A program made the translations under genes and the position numbers. Below are positions 35,826 to 45,214 of a stretch of 64,000 nt of DNA, in pieces (within the stretch, counting starts at the first letter, position 1; the number at the start of each line of letters is the position of its first letter). The notes under the pieces were generated by a model, which was not told where the DNA came from, searched no databases, and saw only the letters and a program-made list of their open reading frames with translations. Origin of the DNA: Sphingomonas sp. BK235 (GTDB taxonomy: Bacteria; Pseudomonadota; Alphaproteobacteria; Sphingomonadales; Sphingomonadaceae); NCBI RefSeq assembly GCF_004345855.1, contig NZ_SLXN01000001.1, forward strand, positions 1,054,001-1,118,000, written 5' to 3'.

Positions 35826-37405
35826 CCCGCCTCCCCGCGCTCGTCGCGCTCGCCGCCGGCACCGCGCTCGCCGGTTGCTCGCTGGCGCCGACCTATGTCC
35901 GCCCTGCCGCCCCCGTGCCGACCTCCTGGCCGGTCGGCGACGCCTATCTGCGCCAGTCGGAAGCGCGGCTGCCCAGCGTCACCTATCGCGACATCTTCCG
36001 CGACCAGCGCCTCCAGACGATCATCGACCAGGCACTCGCCAACAACCGTGACCTGCGCGTCGCGGTGGCCAATATCGAGGCGACGCGCGCGCAATATCGC
36101 ATCCAGCGCGCCGACCTGTTCCCGCAGGTCAACGCCACCGGCGCCTACAGCTATCGCGACAACGGCAGCAGCGGCGTGGTGACCGGCACCAACAACGGCG
36201 GCGCGGGAACCGGGACGGGAGGAACCGGCACGGGCGGGACCGGGACCGGCGGGACCGGAACCGGTGGAACGGGCGCCGGCGGTACCGGCGTCACCACGGT
36301 TTCCTCGGCACGCAGCACCTTTCAGGCGCAGCTCGGCGTCACCGCCTTCGAGATCGACCTGTTCGGCCGCGTCCGCTCGCTGACCAGCGCGGCGCTGTCG
36401 CGTTATTTCGCGCAGGAATCGGCCGCTCGTGCCACCCGGCTGACCCTGGTGGGTGATGTCGCCAATGCCTGGCTCACCTATGCCGCGGACCGCAGCCTGC
36501 TCACCGTCGCGGAGCAGACCGCCGCGGCGGCGCGCGCGAGCGTCCGGCTCACCGATGCCCGCCGGCGCGGCGGGGTCGCGCCGCGCACCGACCTGCGCCA
36601 GGCGCAGCAGATCCTCGCCACCGCCGAGGCCAATCTGGCGCAGCAGAAGACGCTGCTGGCGCAGGACGTGAACGCGCTTCAGCTGCTGGTCGGCGCACCG
36701 GTTGCGCCGGCGCTGCTGCCCGGCTCGATCGAGCAGGCCGCGGCCACGATCGGCGAATTGCCCGCGGGGATCGACTCGGGCGTGCTGCTGCGACGTCCCG
36801 ACGTGGTGCAGGCCGAATATTCGCTGCGCGCCTTCAACGCCGAGATCGGCGCGGCGCGCGCCGAGCTGTTCCCCCGCATCACGCTCACCGGGCTGGTCGG
36901 CTTCGCCAGCACCGCGCTGCGCACGCTCTTCAACAGCGGGTCGTTCAACTATTCGGTCGCGCCCAACGCGAGCTACCCGATCTTCCGCGCCGGTGCGGGC
37001 CGCGCCGGGGTCGACTTCAGCCTCGCGCAGCGCGACGCGGCACTGGCGACGTATGAGCAAACGATCCAGTCAGCCTTCCGCGAAGTGTCCGACGCCCTGG
37101 CGCGGCGCGGCACGATCACCGAGCAGCTCGCCGCCAACCGCCGCTTCTACGAGGCGGCGCAGGACACGCTCACCCTCACCAACGCGCGCTATCGCGGCGG
37201 GATCGACACGTTCCTGTCGTCGCTCGACGCGCAGCGCCAGCTCTACTCGGCGCAGCAGATACTGGTGCAGACCCAACTCACCCGCGCGACCAATCTGGTC
37301 ACGCTCTACCGCACCCTCGGCGGTGACTCGCTGCTCGACGCCACGCCGCAGGGGCCGGTCCCCGTCGATGGTGGCGCCGCGACGTCGCCGCCGCGCCCCA
37401 ACTGA
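35822..37405 (+). CDS. Outer-membrane efflux channel lipoprotein (OprM/NodT-like)
   Basis: 527-residue TolC-superfamily protein. The signal peptide ends LAGC (Cys19); SLAPTYVRPAAPVP is the NodT/OprM N-terminal signature. Two OEP repeats follow (about 60-260 and 285-500; LFGRVRSLTSAAL, RRPDVVQAEYSLRAFNAEIGAARAELFPRITL). It forms a trimeric outer-membrane/periplasmic channel for the pump encoded upstream. An insertion of 28 Gly/Thr residues (129-156) sits just after the first strand (NATGAYSYRDNG), where a surface-exposed loop is expected. Confidence 0.94.
   Translation: MTRLPALVALAAGTALAGCSLAPTYVRPAAPVPTSWPVGDAYLRQSEARLPSVTYRDIFRDQRLQTIIDQALANNRDLRVAVANIEATRAQYRIQRADLFPQVNATGAYSYRDNGSSGVVTGTNNGGAGTGTGGTGTGGTGTGGTGTGGTGAGGTGVTTVSSARSTFQAQLGVTAFEIDLFGRVRSLTSAALSRYFAQESAARATRLTLVGDVANAWLTYAADRSLLTVAEQTAAAARASVRLTDARRRGGVAPRTDLRQAQQILATAEANLAQQKTLLAQDVNALQLLVGAPVAPALLPGSIEQAAATIGELPAGIDSGVLLRRPDVVQAEYSLRAFNAEIGAARAELFPRITLTGLVGFASTALRTLFNSGSFNYSVAPNASYPIFRAGAGRAGVDFSLAQRDAALATYEQTIQSAFREVSDALARRGTITEQLAANRRFYEAAQDTLTLTNARYRGGIDTFLSSLDAQRQLYSAQQILVQTQLTRATNLVTLYRTLGGDSLLDATPQGPVPVDGGAATSPPRPN
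36206..36289 (+). repeat. In-frame GTGTG pentapeptide repeat in the OMF gene
   Basis: 84 nt encoding residues 129-156: five and a half units of Gly-Thr-Gly-Thr/Ala-Gly. The 15-nt units vary at third positions (GGA/GGG/GGC/GGT, ACC/ACG), so the repeat is partly degenerate at DNA level but exact in protein apart from one Ala. Its length could change by unit slippage without breaking the frame. Confidence 0.85.
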
Positions 37406-37419
37406 CCCGCACGCGCGGC

Positions 37420-37469
37420 GCCTGATCCGCCGCTGCCGACGGCGCGGCGATCGGCGCCGCGGATCAGGC
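37420..37469. terminator. Convergent terminator between the efflux operon and tpiA
   Basis: GCCTGATCCGC (37420-37430) and GCGGATCAGGC (37459-37469) form an 11-bp perfect stem. The intervening 28 nt can fold further through GC-rich complementarity. It covers the gap between the channel gene stop (37405) and the tpiA stop (37464), so it may end both transcripts. No T-tract. Confidence 0.55.
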
Positions 37470-38210
37470 CTCCGCGGCGGCCGCGACGATCGGCAGGAAC
37501 TTGGCCGCGGTCAAACTGGCGCCGCCGACCAGCGCGCCGTCGACGTCGGGCATCTCCATGATCGCGCGCGCATTGTCGCCGGTGACCGAGCCGCCGTAGA
37601 GGATGCGTACCCCGCTCGCCGCGTCGCCGATCAGCTTTCGCATCTTGGCGCGCGCGATCGCGTGGATCGCGGCGATGTCCTCCAGCGTCGGGGTCGCGCC
37701 GGTACCGATCGCCCAGCGCGGCTCATAGGCGAGCGTCAGCCAATCTCCCGCGGCATTCTCGGGGAGTGATTTCTCGATCTGCGCCTGCACCACGCGCTCG
37801 GCGCGCCCCGCGTCGCGTTCGGCGCCGGTCTCGCCGCAGCACAGGATCACCTGCAGGCGGTGACGATGCGCCGCCGCGGCCTTGGCCCAGGCGTCCTGGC
37901 TGGTCTCGTGCTGGTCATGGCGACGCTCGGAATGACCCACGATCGTGAAGCGCGCGCCCGCCTCGCGCACCATCGGCGCCGAGACGCAGCCGGTGTGCGC
38001 ACCGCTGTCCGCCTCGTGGACGTCTTCGGCGCCGATCATCAGCCCGGGCACGCGTTCGCTCGCCGGCGCGATCAGCGTGAACGGGACCGCGACCATGACG
38101 TCGACCGAGGGACTCGCCGCCGCGGCCGCCGCGATCGCCTCCAGCTCGGTCAGCGACTCGCGGCTGCCGTTCATCTTCCAATTGCCCGCGACCAGCTTGC
38201 GACGCGTCAT
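37464..38210 (-). CDS. tpiA: Triosephosphate isomerase
   Basis: Interconverts DHAP and glyceraldehyde-3-phosphate. The 248-residue TIM barrel has substrate Lys in AGNWKMNG (about 10), catalytic His in TIVGHSERR (about 92), catalytic Glu in LAYEPRWAIGTG (about 164) and the phosphate loop YGGSVTGDNA. Two in-frame ATGs exist (38216, 38210). The second has GAGG at about 8 nt and gives the usual MTRRKLVAGNWK start. Divergent from ppiD. Confidence 0.97.
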   Translation of the reverse strand: MTRRKLVAGNWKMNGSRESLTELEAIAAAAAASPSVDVMVAVPFTLIAPASERVPGLMIGAEDVHEADSGAHTGCVSAPMVREAGARFTIVGHSERRHDQHETSQDAWAKAAAAHRHRLQVILCCGETGAERDAGRAERVVQAQIEKSLPENAAGDWLTLAYEPRWAIGTGATPTLEDIAAIHAIARAKMRKLIGDAASGVRILYGGSVTGDNARAIMEMPDVDGALVGGASLTAAKFLPIVAAAAEA

Positions 38211-38320
38211 CCCCATCCCCTCTTCTCGTTTCGGTGCCGCGATAACCGGCCTGGCGGCTTGATGCCACCTCGGCTTGTCCCTAGGACGCGGCCTTCACTC
38301 TGTCGGTCCCCTGCTCGCTT

Positions 38321-40255
38321 ATGCTCACCTTTTTCCGCGGCATCATCCATTCCAAGGTCGGCATGATCGTCACCTTCGGTGTCCTGATCGTGATCGCGCT
38401 CGCCTTCGCGGCGGGGGACGTGACCGGCCTGGCGAGCAGCACGGGGCTGGTCGGCCATCCGATCGCCAGCGTCGGTGGGCAGAGCGTCACCGCCGCGGAC
38501 ATCCGCCAACAGGCGCGCGACGAGCTCACCCAGGCACGGCAGGAGCAACCGACGCTCGACATGGCGCAGTTCGTCCAGCTCGGCGGGGTCGACGCGGTGA
38601 TCAACCGCAACGTCAGCGCGCTCGCGCTCGAGACCTTCGGGCGCGACGAGGGCATGCGCGTCAGCCGGGCGCTGATCGGAAGCGAGCTCAAGGCGATCCC
38701 CGCCTTCGCCGGTGCGACCGGCCAGTTCGACCAGCAGGCCTATGAGCGGCTGATCGCGCAGCGCGGCTTCACCGACGCGCAGGTGCAGGCGCAGTTCGCG
38801 CGCCAGATCATGGTCCAGTTCCTCACCCAGCCGACGATCGGCGCGCATCAGGTGCCGCAGCAGGTCGCGCTCAACTACGCCTCCCTGCTGCTCGAGCGCC
38901 GCACCGGCCAGGTCGCGCTCGTGCCCGCGCTGCCGGCGACGACCCCGCCGAACGATGCCGAGGTGCAGCAATGGTATCAGCGCAACATCGCACGCTACAC
39001 CACGCCCGAGCGGCGCGTGATCCGCTACGCCAGCGTCGGCCCCGCGCAGGTCGCCGCGCAAGTGAACCCGACCGACGCCGAGGTGCAGAAGGCCTATGCC
39101 GACGCCAAGGCGACCTATGCGCCCAAGCAGCTGCGTGACGTCACGTTGGTGACCGTGCTCGACGAGAAGGCCGCCGGCGCGCTCGCGGCCAAGGTCAAGG
39201 CGGGCACGCCGCTGCCCGCCGCGGCGCGCGCCGCCGGGCTCGAGGCGCGGACGATCACCGGCGTCGAGCAGAGCGCGCTGGCGGCGCAGACGTCGCCCGC
39301 GCTGGCGCAGGCGGTCGCGGCGGCGGCGAGCGGGGCGGTGGTCGGCCCGGTGCGCGGCGCGATCGGCTTCGTCGTGGCGCGCGTCGACAAGGTCACCGCG
39401 GATCCGGGCAAGACGCTGGCGCAGGCACGCGACGAGATCGTCGCCCAGCTGCGCGCGAGCAAGACCAAGGAAGCGATCGGCGCGATCCGCGACAAGGTGG
39501 ACGATGCGCTCGGCGAGAACGCCAATATCGCCGAGGTGGTCGCCGACCAGAAGCTCGCCGCGCAGACGACTCCCGCGCTGCTCCAGGACGGCACCAATCC
39601 CGACCAGCCGCAGGCAGCGGCCGACCCCAAGCTGACCCCGGTGGTCGCCGCCGCCTTCGCCGCCGAGGAAGGCGACACGCCGACGACGGTGAACCTCGGC
39701 GAGGATGGCAGCTTCGCGGTGGTCGCGCTCGACCGGGTGATCCGCCCCACCCCGCTGCCGCTCACCGCCGCGCGCGCGCGGGTGGTCGCCGATCTCACCG
39801 CAGACCGTGCCGCCCAGGCCGCGCAACAGGCGGCCAACGCCTTGGTCGCCAAGGTGAAGGGCGGCGCGGCCCTGCCCGCGGCGCTCGCCGCCTCGGGCGT
39901 GAAGGCGCCGCCGGTCCAGCCGATCAGCGCGTCGCGCGGCGACATCACGGCCAATCGCGGTCAGGTGAACCCGGTGCTCGCGGCGCTGTTCAACATGCCG
40001 GCCGGCACCGCGCGCGCGATCCCCTCGCCCGATGGCAAGGGCTGGCTGGTGCTCAAGCTCGACCAGGTCGTGCGCGGCGATGCGAGCAAGCAACCGCCGC
40101 TGATCCAGGCGACCCGCGCGGATCTCGGCCGCGCGGTCGGTCCCGAATATGCCCAGCAATTCGCCAATGCCGTGGCCAAGGTGCAGGGCGCCAAGCGTCA
40201 CGATGACGCGATCGCGCAGTTGAAGAAGGACCTGCTCGGTGGCGGGGGCCAATAG
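38321..40255 (+). CDS. ppiD: PpiD-like periplasmic folding factor
   Basis: 644-residue membrane-anchored SurA-N/PpiD-type chaperone-isomerase for proteins leaving the Sec translocon. One N-terminal TM helix (KVGMIVTFGVLIVIALAFAAGDV, about 12-34) is followed by a SurA-N-like domain (IASVGGQSVTAADIRQQARDEL) and parvulin-like segments (ERRVIRYASVG ... GKTLAQARDEIVAQL), with Ala-rich extensions. The parvulin active-site pattern is weak, as in many PpiD proteins, so it may act as a chaperone without isomerase activity. It overlaps trpE by 17 nt. Confidence 0.88.
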   Translation: MLTFFRGIIHSKVGMIVTFGVLIVIALAFAAGDVTGLASSTGLVGHPIASVGGQSVTAADIRQQARDELTQARQEQPTLDMAQFVQLGGVDAVINRNVSALALETFGRDEGMRVSRALIGSELKAIPAFAGATGQFDQQAYERLIAQRGFTDAQVQAQFARQIMVQFLTQPTIGAHQVPQQVALNYASLLLERRTGQVALVPALPATTPPNDAEVQQWYQRNIARYTTPERRVIRYASVGPAQVAAQVNPTDAEVQKAYADAKATYAPKQLRDVTLVTVLDEKAAGALAAKVKAGTPLPAAARAAGLEARTITGVEQSALAAQTSPALAQAVAAAASGAVVGPVRGAIGFVVARVDKVTADPGKTLAQARDEIVAQLRASKTKEAIGAIRDKVDDALGENANIAEVVADQKLAAQTTPALLQDGTNPDQPQAAADPKLTPVVAAAFAAEEGDTPTTVNLGEDGSFAVVALDRVIRPTPLPLTAARARVVADLTADRAAQAAQQAANALVAKVKGGAALPAALAASGVKAPPVQPISASRGDITANRGQVNPVLAALFNMPAGTARAIPSPDGKGWLVLKLDQVVRGDASKQPPLIQATRADLGRAVGPEYAQQFANAVAKVQGAKRHDDAIAQLKKDLLGGGGQ

Positions 40256-41747
40256 CGCCGAGGCGGCGCGCGGCGCGCTCGCGGCGGGTCGTCCCGCGCT
40301 GGTCTGGCGGCGCCGCATCGCCGATACCGAGACGCCGGTCGCCGCCGCGCTCAAGCTGATCGAACCGGGCCGCGGCGACTTCCTGCTCGAGTCGGTCGAG
40401 GGCGGCGCGGTCCGCGGGCGCTACAGCCTGATCGGCCTCGCCCCCGATCTCGTCCTCCGCGCGCGCGGCGACCGGGCGGAGATCAACCGCGACTGGTTGC
40501 GCGACCGCGCCGCTTTCGTCGCCAGCCCCGAGCCGACGCTCGCCGCGCTGCGCGCGCTGGTGGCGAGCATCCGCATGGACGTTCCCGCCGAGTTGCCGGG
40601 AGCGCTCGCCTGCCTGGTCGGCTATCTCGGCTATGAGACGATCGGCCTGGTCGAGAGGCTGCCCGCGGCGACGGGCGACGCGCTCGGCCTGCCCGACATG
40701 ATGTTCGTCCGGCCGACGGTGATCCTGGTCTTCGATCGCCTCGCCGACGTGCTGTTCCTCGTCGCGCCGGTGTGGCCCGGCACCGAGGCGCCCGAGGCGG
40801 TGGTGGCGGCGGCCGAGGAACGGCTCGACCTGGTGGAAGCGCGGCTCGCCCAGGCGACCCTGCCACCGCCGCCCCGCATCGACGCCGCCGAGCTGTCGCT
40901 CGCCCCCGTGCTGCCGGAAGGACGCTATCGCGCGATGGTCGCGCGGGCGAAGGACTATATCGCCGCCGGCGACATCTTCCAGGTCGTGCTCGCCCAGCGC
41001 TTCTCGGCGCCCTTCCCGTTGCCGGCCTTCGAATTGTATCGGGCGCTGCGGCGGATCAATCCGTCGCCCTTTCTCTACCATCTCGATCTGCCCGGTTTCG
41101 CGCTGACCGGTTCCAGCCCCGAGATCCTCGTCCGCGCGCGCGACGGCGAGGTGACGATCCGGCCGATCGCCGGCACGCGCCCGCGCGGGCGCACCGCGGC
41201 CGAGGATGCGGCCAACCGCGACAGCCTGCTCGCGGATCCGAAGGAGCGTGCCGAGCATCTGATGCTGCTCGATCTCGGGCGCAACGACGTCGGGCGCGTG
41301 GCCGCACCGGGGACGGTGCAGGTCACCGACAGCTACGGCATCGAATTCTACAGCCACGTCATGCACATCGTATCGAACGTGGTGGGACGGCTCGATCCCC
41401 GCCACGACGCGATCGACGCGCTGTTCGCGGGCTTCCCGGCCGGCACGGTGAGCGGCGCCCCCAAGGTCCGCGCGTGTCAGATCATCGCCGAGCTGGAGAG
41501 CGAGCGACGCGGCGCCTATGCGGGCGGTGTCGGCTATTTCTCGCCCGACGGCTCGATGGACTCGTGCATCGTGCTGCGCACCGCGGTCGTCAAGGACGGT
41601 ACGATCCACGTCCAGGCGGGTGCGGGGATCGTCGCCGACAGCGATGCCGACGCGGAACAGCGCGAGTGCGAGGCCAAGGCGGGCGCGCTGTTCGCCGCCG
41701 CCCGCGAGGCGCTGCGCGCCGCGAGCGAGCCGCGCTTCGGTCAGTGA
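40239..41747 (+). CDS. trpE: Anthranilate synthase component I
   Basis: Converts chorismate to anthranilate with ammonia supplied by TrpG. The 502-residue product has the TrpE N-terminal domain and a chorismate-binding domain with RPIAGTRPRGRT, LLDLGRNDVGRV, GTVSGAPKVRA and IHVQAGAGIV. The N-terminal LLESVEGGAVRGRYSLIG is the Trp feedback-site region. The GTG start at 40239 lies inside ppiD with AAGGA 8 nt upstream. No attenuator is possible at this junction. trpGDC follow after one small gene on the opposite strand. Confidence 0.95.
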   Translation: MAGANSAEAARGALAAGRPALVWRRRIADTETPVAAALKLIEPGRGDFLLESVEGGAVRGRYSLIGLAPDLVLRARGDRAEINRDWLRDRAAFVASPEPTLAALRALVASIRMDVPAELPGALACLVGYLGYETIGLVERLPAATGDALGLPDMMFVRPTVILVFDRLADVLFLVAPVWPGTEAPEAVVAAAEERLDLVEARLAQATLPPPPRIDAAELSLAPVLPEGRYRAMVARAKDYIAAGDIFQVVLAQRFSAPFPLPAFELYRALRRINPSPFLYHLDLPGFALTGSSPEILVRARDGEVTIRPIAGTRPRGRTAAEDAANRDSLLADPKERAEHLMLLDLGRNDVGRVAAPGTVQVTDSYGIEFYSHVMHIVSNVVGRLDPRHDAIDALFAGFPAGTVSGAPKVRACQIIAELESERRGAYAGGVGYFSPDGSMDSCIVLRTAVVKDGTIHVQAGAGIVADSDADAEQRECEAKAGALFAAAREALRAASEPRFGQ

Positions 41748-41790
41748 TCCGGACTGGCATCCCGCGCGCGGCGACGTCGCGGCGCGATCG

Positions 41791-42222
41791 TCAGCGGCCG
41801 CCCGGGATCATCGAGTCGTTCTTCTCCGCCGCGCGCTTCTCCGCCTTGAAGGCATTGTTGATCGCGAGCGCGCAGCCCGTCTGACCCGCGCTGCCGACCG
41901 GCGAGCAGCTGTCCGGCACCCCGCCGTTGACGCGGCTGGCGCGATCCGCGACCGCGACACGGTTGGTCCATGCCTGGTTCTTCGCCGCGGGCTCGGCGGT
42001 GTTGCGCAATTCCTTGGGGATGCGGAACTGCTCGTCGGGATTGATGCGGCTGCACACCACCACCTCGTCGCCCTGCGACGGCGGACAGGCTTCGTTGCCC
42101 TGCAGCGTGACGCTGCGCACGCGCTGCGGCGTGCGCCCGGCATCTCCCGCGCTCTGGGTCTGCGCCGCGGCGGCGAGCGGCAGCGTGATCCCGGCGGCAA
42201 CCATCAGAACCGAACGCAGCAT
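41791..42222 (-). CDS. Secreted protein of unknown function
   Basis: 143 residues with a clear signal peptide ([21 protein letters not shown]) and AGGAG 7 nt before the ATG at 42222. The mature part has four cysteines (EACPPS, VVVCSRI, DSCSPV, TGCALA) and patterns such as [20 protein letters not shown] seen in small exported sphingomonad proteins. No catalytic motif. It lies antisense between trpE and trpG, interrupting the trp gene order. Function unknown. Confidence 0.72.
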   Translation of the reverse strand: MLRSVLMVAAGITLPLAAAAQTQSAGDAGRTPQRVRSVTLQGNEACPPSQGDEVVVCSRINPDEQFRIPKELRNTAEPAAKNQAWTNRVAVADRASRVNGGVPDSCSPVGSAGQTGCALAINNAFKAEKRAAEKNDSMIPGGR

Positions 42223-42380
42223 CGACTTTCTCCTCGCGCGACCAACGCAACATAGGCCCGGTGGCTCCACCCGCCACATGGCCCCGCTATGTCGAATGTT
42301 TGCGGGGCTGCAAGATTCCTTTCGTCGCGCGTGCTGCGGCGCGTGTTGCGGTGTGGCGCGCATCGGCTATGGCAGGCGCC

Positions 42381-42971
42381 ATGATCCTGGTGGTCGACAA
42401 TTACGACAGCTTCACCTGGAACCTGGTCCATTATGTCATGGAGCTGGGTGCCGAGGTGCGCGTGGTGCGCAACGACGAGCTGACCGCGGCCGAGGCGCTG
42501 GCGAGCGGCGCGCAGGCGATCCTGATCTCGCCAGGGCCCTGTACCCCCAATGAGGCGGGCATCAGCCTCGATTTGGTCGCGGCCTGCGCCGACGAGCGGC
42601 GCCCCTTGTTCGGCGTCTGCCTGGGGCACCAGGCGATCGGGCAGCATTTCGGCGGCCGCGTCGTCCGCGGCGGGCTGATGCATGGCAAGACCTGTCCGGT
42701 GGAGCATGACGGCACCGGCGTGTTCGAGGCATTGCCCTCGCCCTTCACCGCGACGCGTTATCACTCGCTGATCGTGACCGACGTGCCCGCATCGCTCGCG
42801 GTCAACGCCACCGCGGCCGACGCCTCGGTGATGGGGCTGCGCCACCGCGAGCTGCCGATCCACGGTGTCCAGTTCCACCCGGAGAGCATCGCCACCGAAC
42901 ATGGCCATGCGCTGATCGCCAACTTCCTGCGGCTCGCCGGGATCGCGCACGGCACCAGGGCGGCGGCGTGA
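42381..42971 (+). CDS. trpG: Anthranilate synthase component II (glutamine amidotransferase)
   Basis: 196-residue class I glutamine amidotransferase that feeds ammonia to Trp[18 protein letters not shown] is the TrpG/PabA start; [13 protein letters not shown] forms the oxyanion region; nucleophile Cys in [16 protein letters not shown]; His and Glu in [14 protein letters not shown] used ATG 42381; an in-frame ATG at 42369 would add four residues. The trpD GTG overlaps its stop by 4 nt. PabA use for folate is possible if only one copy exists in the genome. Confidence 0.95.
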   Translation: MILVVDNYDSFTWNLVHYVMELGAEVRVVRNDELTAAEALASGAQAILISPGPCTPNEAGISLDLVAACADERRPLFGVCLGHQAIGQHFGGRVVRGGLMHGKTCPVEHDGTGVFEALPSPFTATRYHSLIVTDVPASLAVNATAADASVMGLRHRELPIHGVQFHPESIATEHGHALIANFLRLAGIAHGTRAAA

Positions 42972-43963
42972 CGACGGTCGCCGCCCTGCCCGATCCCGCA
43001 TCGCCCCTGTCGCGCGAGAGCGCGGCACAGGCGTTCGCGGACATCCTCGACGGCCATGCCAGCGAGGAGGCGATCGCCGGCTTCCTGCTCGACCTGTCGT
43101 TGCGCGGCGAGACGAGCATCGAGATCGCCGCCGCGGCGCGCGCGCTGCGCGACCGGCTGATCCCGATCAGCGCCCCCGCCGGCGCGATCGACGTCTGCGG
43201 CACCGGCGGTGACGGACAGCACACGCTCAACGTCTCCACCGCGGTCAGCCTGATCGTCGCGGCCTGCGGGGTGCCGGTCGCCAAGCACGGCAACCGTGCC
43301 GCCTCGTCCAAGGCGGGCGCGGCGGACACGCTCGAGGCGCTCGGGCTCGACATGGAACGCGCCGGGGCGCAGGCCGAGGCGACGCTCGCGGATCTCGGCA
43401 TCTGCTTCCTCTTCGCGGGGAACCACCACCCCGCGATGCGCCGCATCACCCCGATCCGGCGGCGGCTCGGCCGGCGCACCATCTTCAATCTGATGGGGCC
43501 ACTCGCCAACCCGGCGCACGTGACGCGCCAGTTGCTCGGCATCGCGCGCCCCGATTATGCCCCGATCTACGCCGAGGCGCTGGCGCAACTCGGCAGCGAA
43601 GCGGCGCTGGTGGTCGCGGGCGAAGAGGGGCTCGACGAGATCTCCGGCGCCGGGCCGACCCAGGTGGTGTCGATCGGCGCGGTGGCGCTGCCCGCCCGGA
43701 TCGTGCCCGAGGACGCGGGCGTGGCGCGCCATCCGACGCTGGCGATCCGCGGCGGCGACCCGGCCTATAACGCGCTGGCGTTGCGCCGACTGCTCGGTGG
43801 TGAGCGCGGTGCGTATCGCGACGCGGTGCTCATCAACGCCGCCGCGGCGCTGGTGCTGGCGGGACGCGACGCCACGCTCGCCGACGGCGCCGCGCGCGCC
43901 GCCGAGGCGCTCGACCGCGGCGACGCGAACCTGCTTCTCGACCGCTGGATCGCCTACGCATGA
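42968..43963 (+). CDS. trpD: Anthranilate phosphoribosyltransferase
   Basis: Joins anthranilate to PRPP. The 331-residue product has the diagnostic [16 protein letters not shown] (PRPP loop), [23 protein letters not shown] (anthranilate site) and [13 protein letters not shown] start at 42968 within the trpG stop; the trpC ATG overlaps its own stop, so trpGDC are tightly coupled. Confidence 0.97.
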   Translation: MTTVAALPDPASPLSRESAAQAFADILDGHASEEAIAGFLLDLSLRGETSIEIAAAARALRDRLIPISAPAGAIDVCGTGGDGQHTLNVSTAVSLIVAACGVPVAKHGNRAASSKAGAADTLEALGLDMERAGAQAEATLADLGICFLFAGNHHPAMRRITPIRRRLGRRTIFNLMGPLANPAHVTRQLLGIARPDYAPIYAEALAQLGSEAALVVAGEEGLDEISGAGPTQVVSIGAVALPARIVPEDAGVARHPTLAIRGGDPAYNALALRRLLGGERGAYRDAVLINAAAALVLAGRDATLADGAARAAEALDRGDANLLLDRWIAYA

Positions 43964-44745
43964 CCATCCTCGCCGATATCTGCGCCACCAAGCGCGACGA
44001 GGTGCGCGCGCGCCGCGCCGCCATCAGCGACGCCGACCTGCGCGCGCGCGCCGCCGCCCGGTCGGCACCGCGCGGCTTCGTCGCCGCGCTCGAGCGGACG
44101 GTGGCCGCGGGCCGACACGCTCTGATCGCCGAGATCAAGAAGGCCAGCCCTTCCAAGGGCCTCATCCGGCCCGACTTCGACCCCGCGGCACATGCGCGGG
44201 CCTATGCCGAGGCGGGCGCCGCCTGCCTCTCGGTGCTGACCGACGCGTCGTATTTCCAGGGCCATGAGGATTATCTCGTCGCGGCGCGCGCGGCCTGTGA
44301 CCTCCCGGTGCTGCGCAAGGATTTCACCGTCGACCCGTGGCAGGCCGCCGAGGCGCGCAGCGTCGGGGCGGACGCGATCCTGCTGATCGTCGCCGCGCTG
44401 GACGACGGCGCGCTCGCCGAATGCGAGGCGGCGGCGATCGAGCAGGGGCTCGACGTGCTCGTGGAAGTGCATGACGCGGCCGAGCTCGACCGTGCGACCC
44501 GGCTGCGCTCGCGGCTCATCGGGGTCAACAATCGCGACCTGCGGACCTTCGAGGTCGACGTCCGGCGGACCGAGCAGCTCGCCGCGCGCGCGCCCGCCGG
44601 GACATTGCTGGTGGCGGAGAGCGGGCTGTCGACGCGCGACAACCTCGACGCGCTCGCCCGCCGCGGCGTGCATTGTTTCCTGATCGGCGAGGCACTCATG
44701 CGCCAGTCCGACGTCGCCGCCGCCACGCGCGCGCTGGTCGGCTGA
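43960..44745 (+). CDS. trpC: Indole-3-glycerol phosphate synthase
   Basis: Ring closure of CdRP to indole-3-glycerol phosphate. The 261-residue TIM barrel has [48 protein letters not shown] and [12 protein letters not shown], matching the catalytic Lys/Glu positions of the family. Not fused to TrpF. Followed 1 nt later by moaC, so the trp and molybdopterin genes share a transcript. Confidence 0.97.
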   Translation: MTILADICATKRDEVRARRAAISDADLRARAAARSAPRGFVAALERTVAAGRHALIAEIKKASPSKGLIRPDFDPAAHARAYAEAGAACLSVLTDASYFQGHEDYLVAARAACDLPVLRKDFTVDPWQAAEARSVGADAILLIVAALDDGALAECEAAAIEQGLDVLVEVHDAAELDRATRLRSRLIGVNNRDLRTFEVDVRRTEQLAARAPAGTLLVAESGLSTRDNLDALARRGVHCFLIGEALMRQSDVAAATRALVG

Positions 44746-44746
44746 G

Positions 44747-45214
44747 GTGGCCGGGCTCACGCATCTCGACGCCGCCGGGGCGGCGCACATGGTCGACGTC
44801 GGCGCCAAAGCGGTCACGCGGCGCGAGGCGGTGGCAGTCGGGCGGATCGACATGGCAGCCGCGGCGATCGACGCGATCCGCGCGGGCACGGCGACCAAGG
44901 GCGACGTGCTCGCGGTCGCGCGCGTCGCCGGGATCATGGCCGCGAAACGGACCAGCGATCTGATCCCGCTGTGCCATCCGCTGCCGCTCAGCCGCGTCGC
45001 GATCGACCTCGCCGTCGATGAGGCGGGGATCGCGGTCACCGCCACCGTCGCGACCGACGGCAAGACGGGGGTGGAGATGGAGGCGCTCTCCGCGGCATCG
45101 GTCGCGCTGCTCACCGTCTACGACATGGCCAAGGCCCTCGACAAAGCGATGGTGATCGGCGGCGTCCGCGTGATCGAGAAGCGCGGCGGTCGATCGGGAG
45201 ACTGGCGCGCCTGA
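44747..45214 (+). CDS. moaC: Cyclic pyranopterin monophosphate synthase
   Basis: With MoaA, turns GTP into cPMP, the first molybdenum-cofactor intermediate. The 155-residue product carries [36 protein letters not shown] and [25 protein letters not shown], the active-site segments of MoaC. The GTG start lies 1 nt after the trpC stop. Its stop shares one base with the moeA ATG. Confidence 0.97.
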   Translation: MAGLTHLDAAGAAHMVDVGAKAVTRREAVAVGRIDMAAAAIDAIRAGTATKGDVLAVARVAGIMAAKRTSDLIPLCHPLPLSRVAIDLAVDEAGIAVTATVATDGKTGVEMEALSAASVALLTVYDMAKALDKAMVIGGVRVIEKRGGRSGDWRA

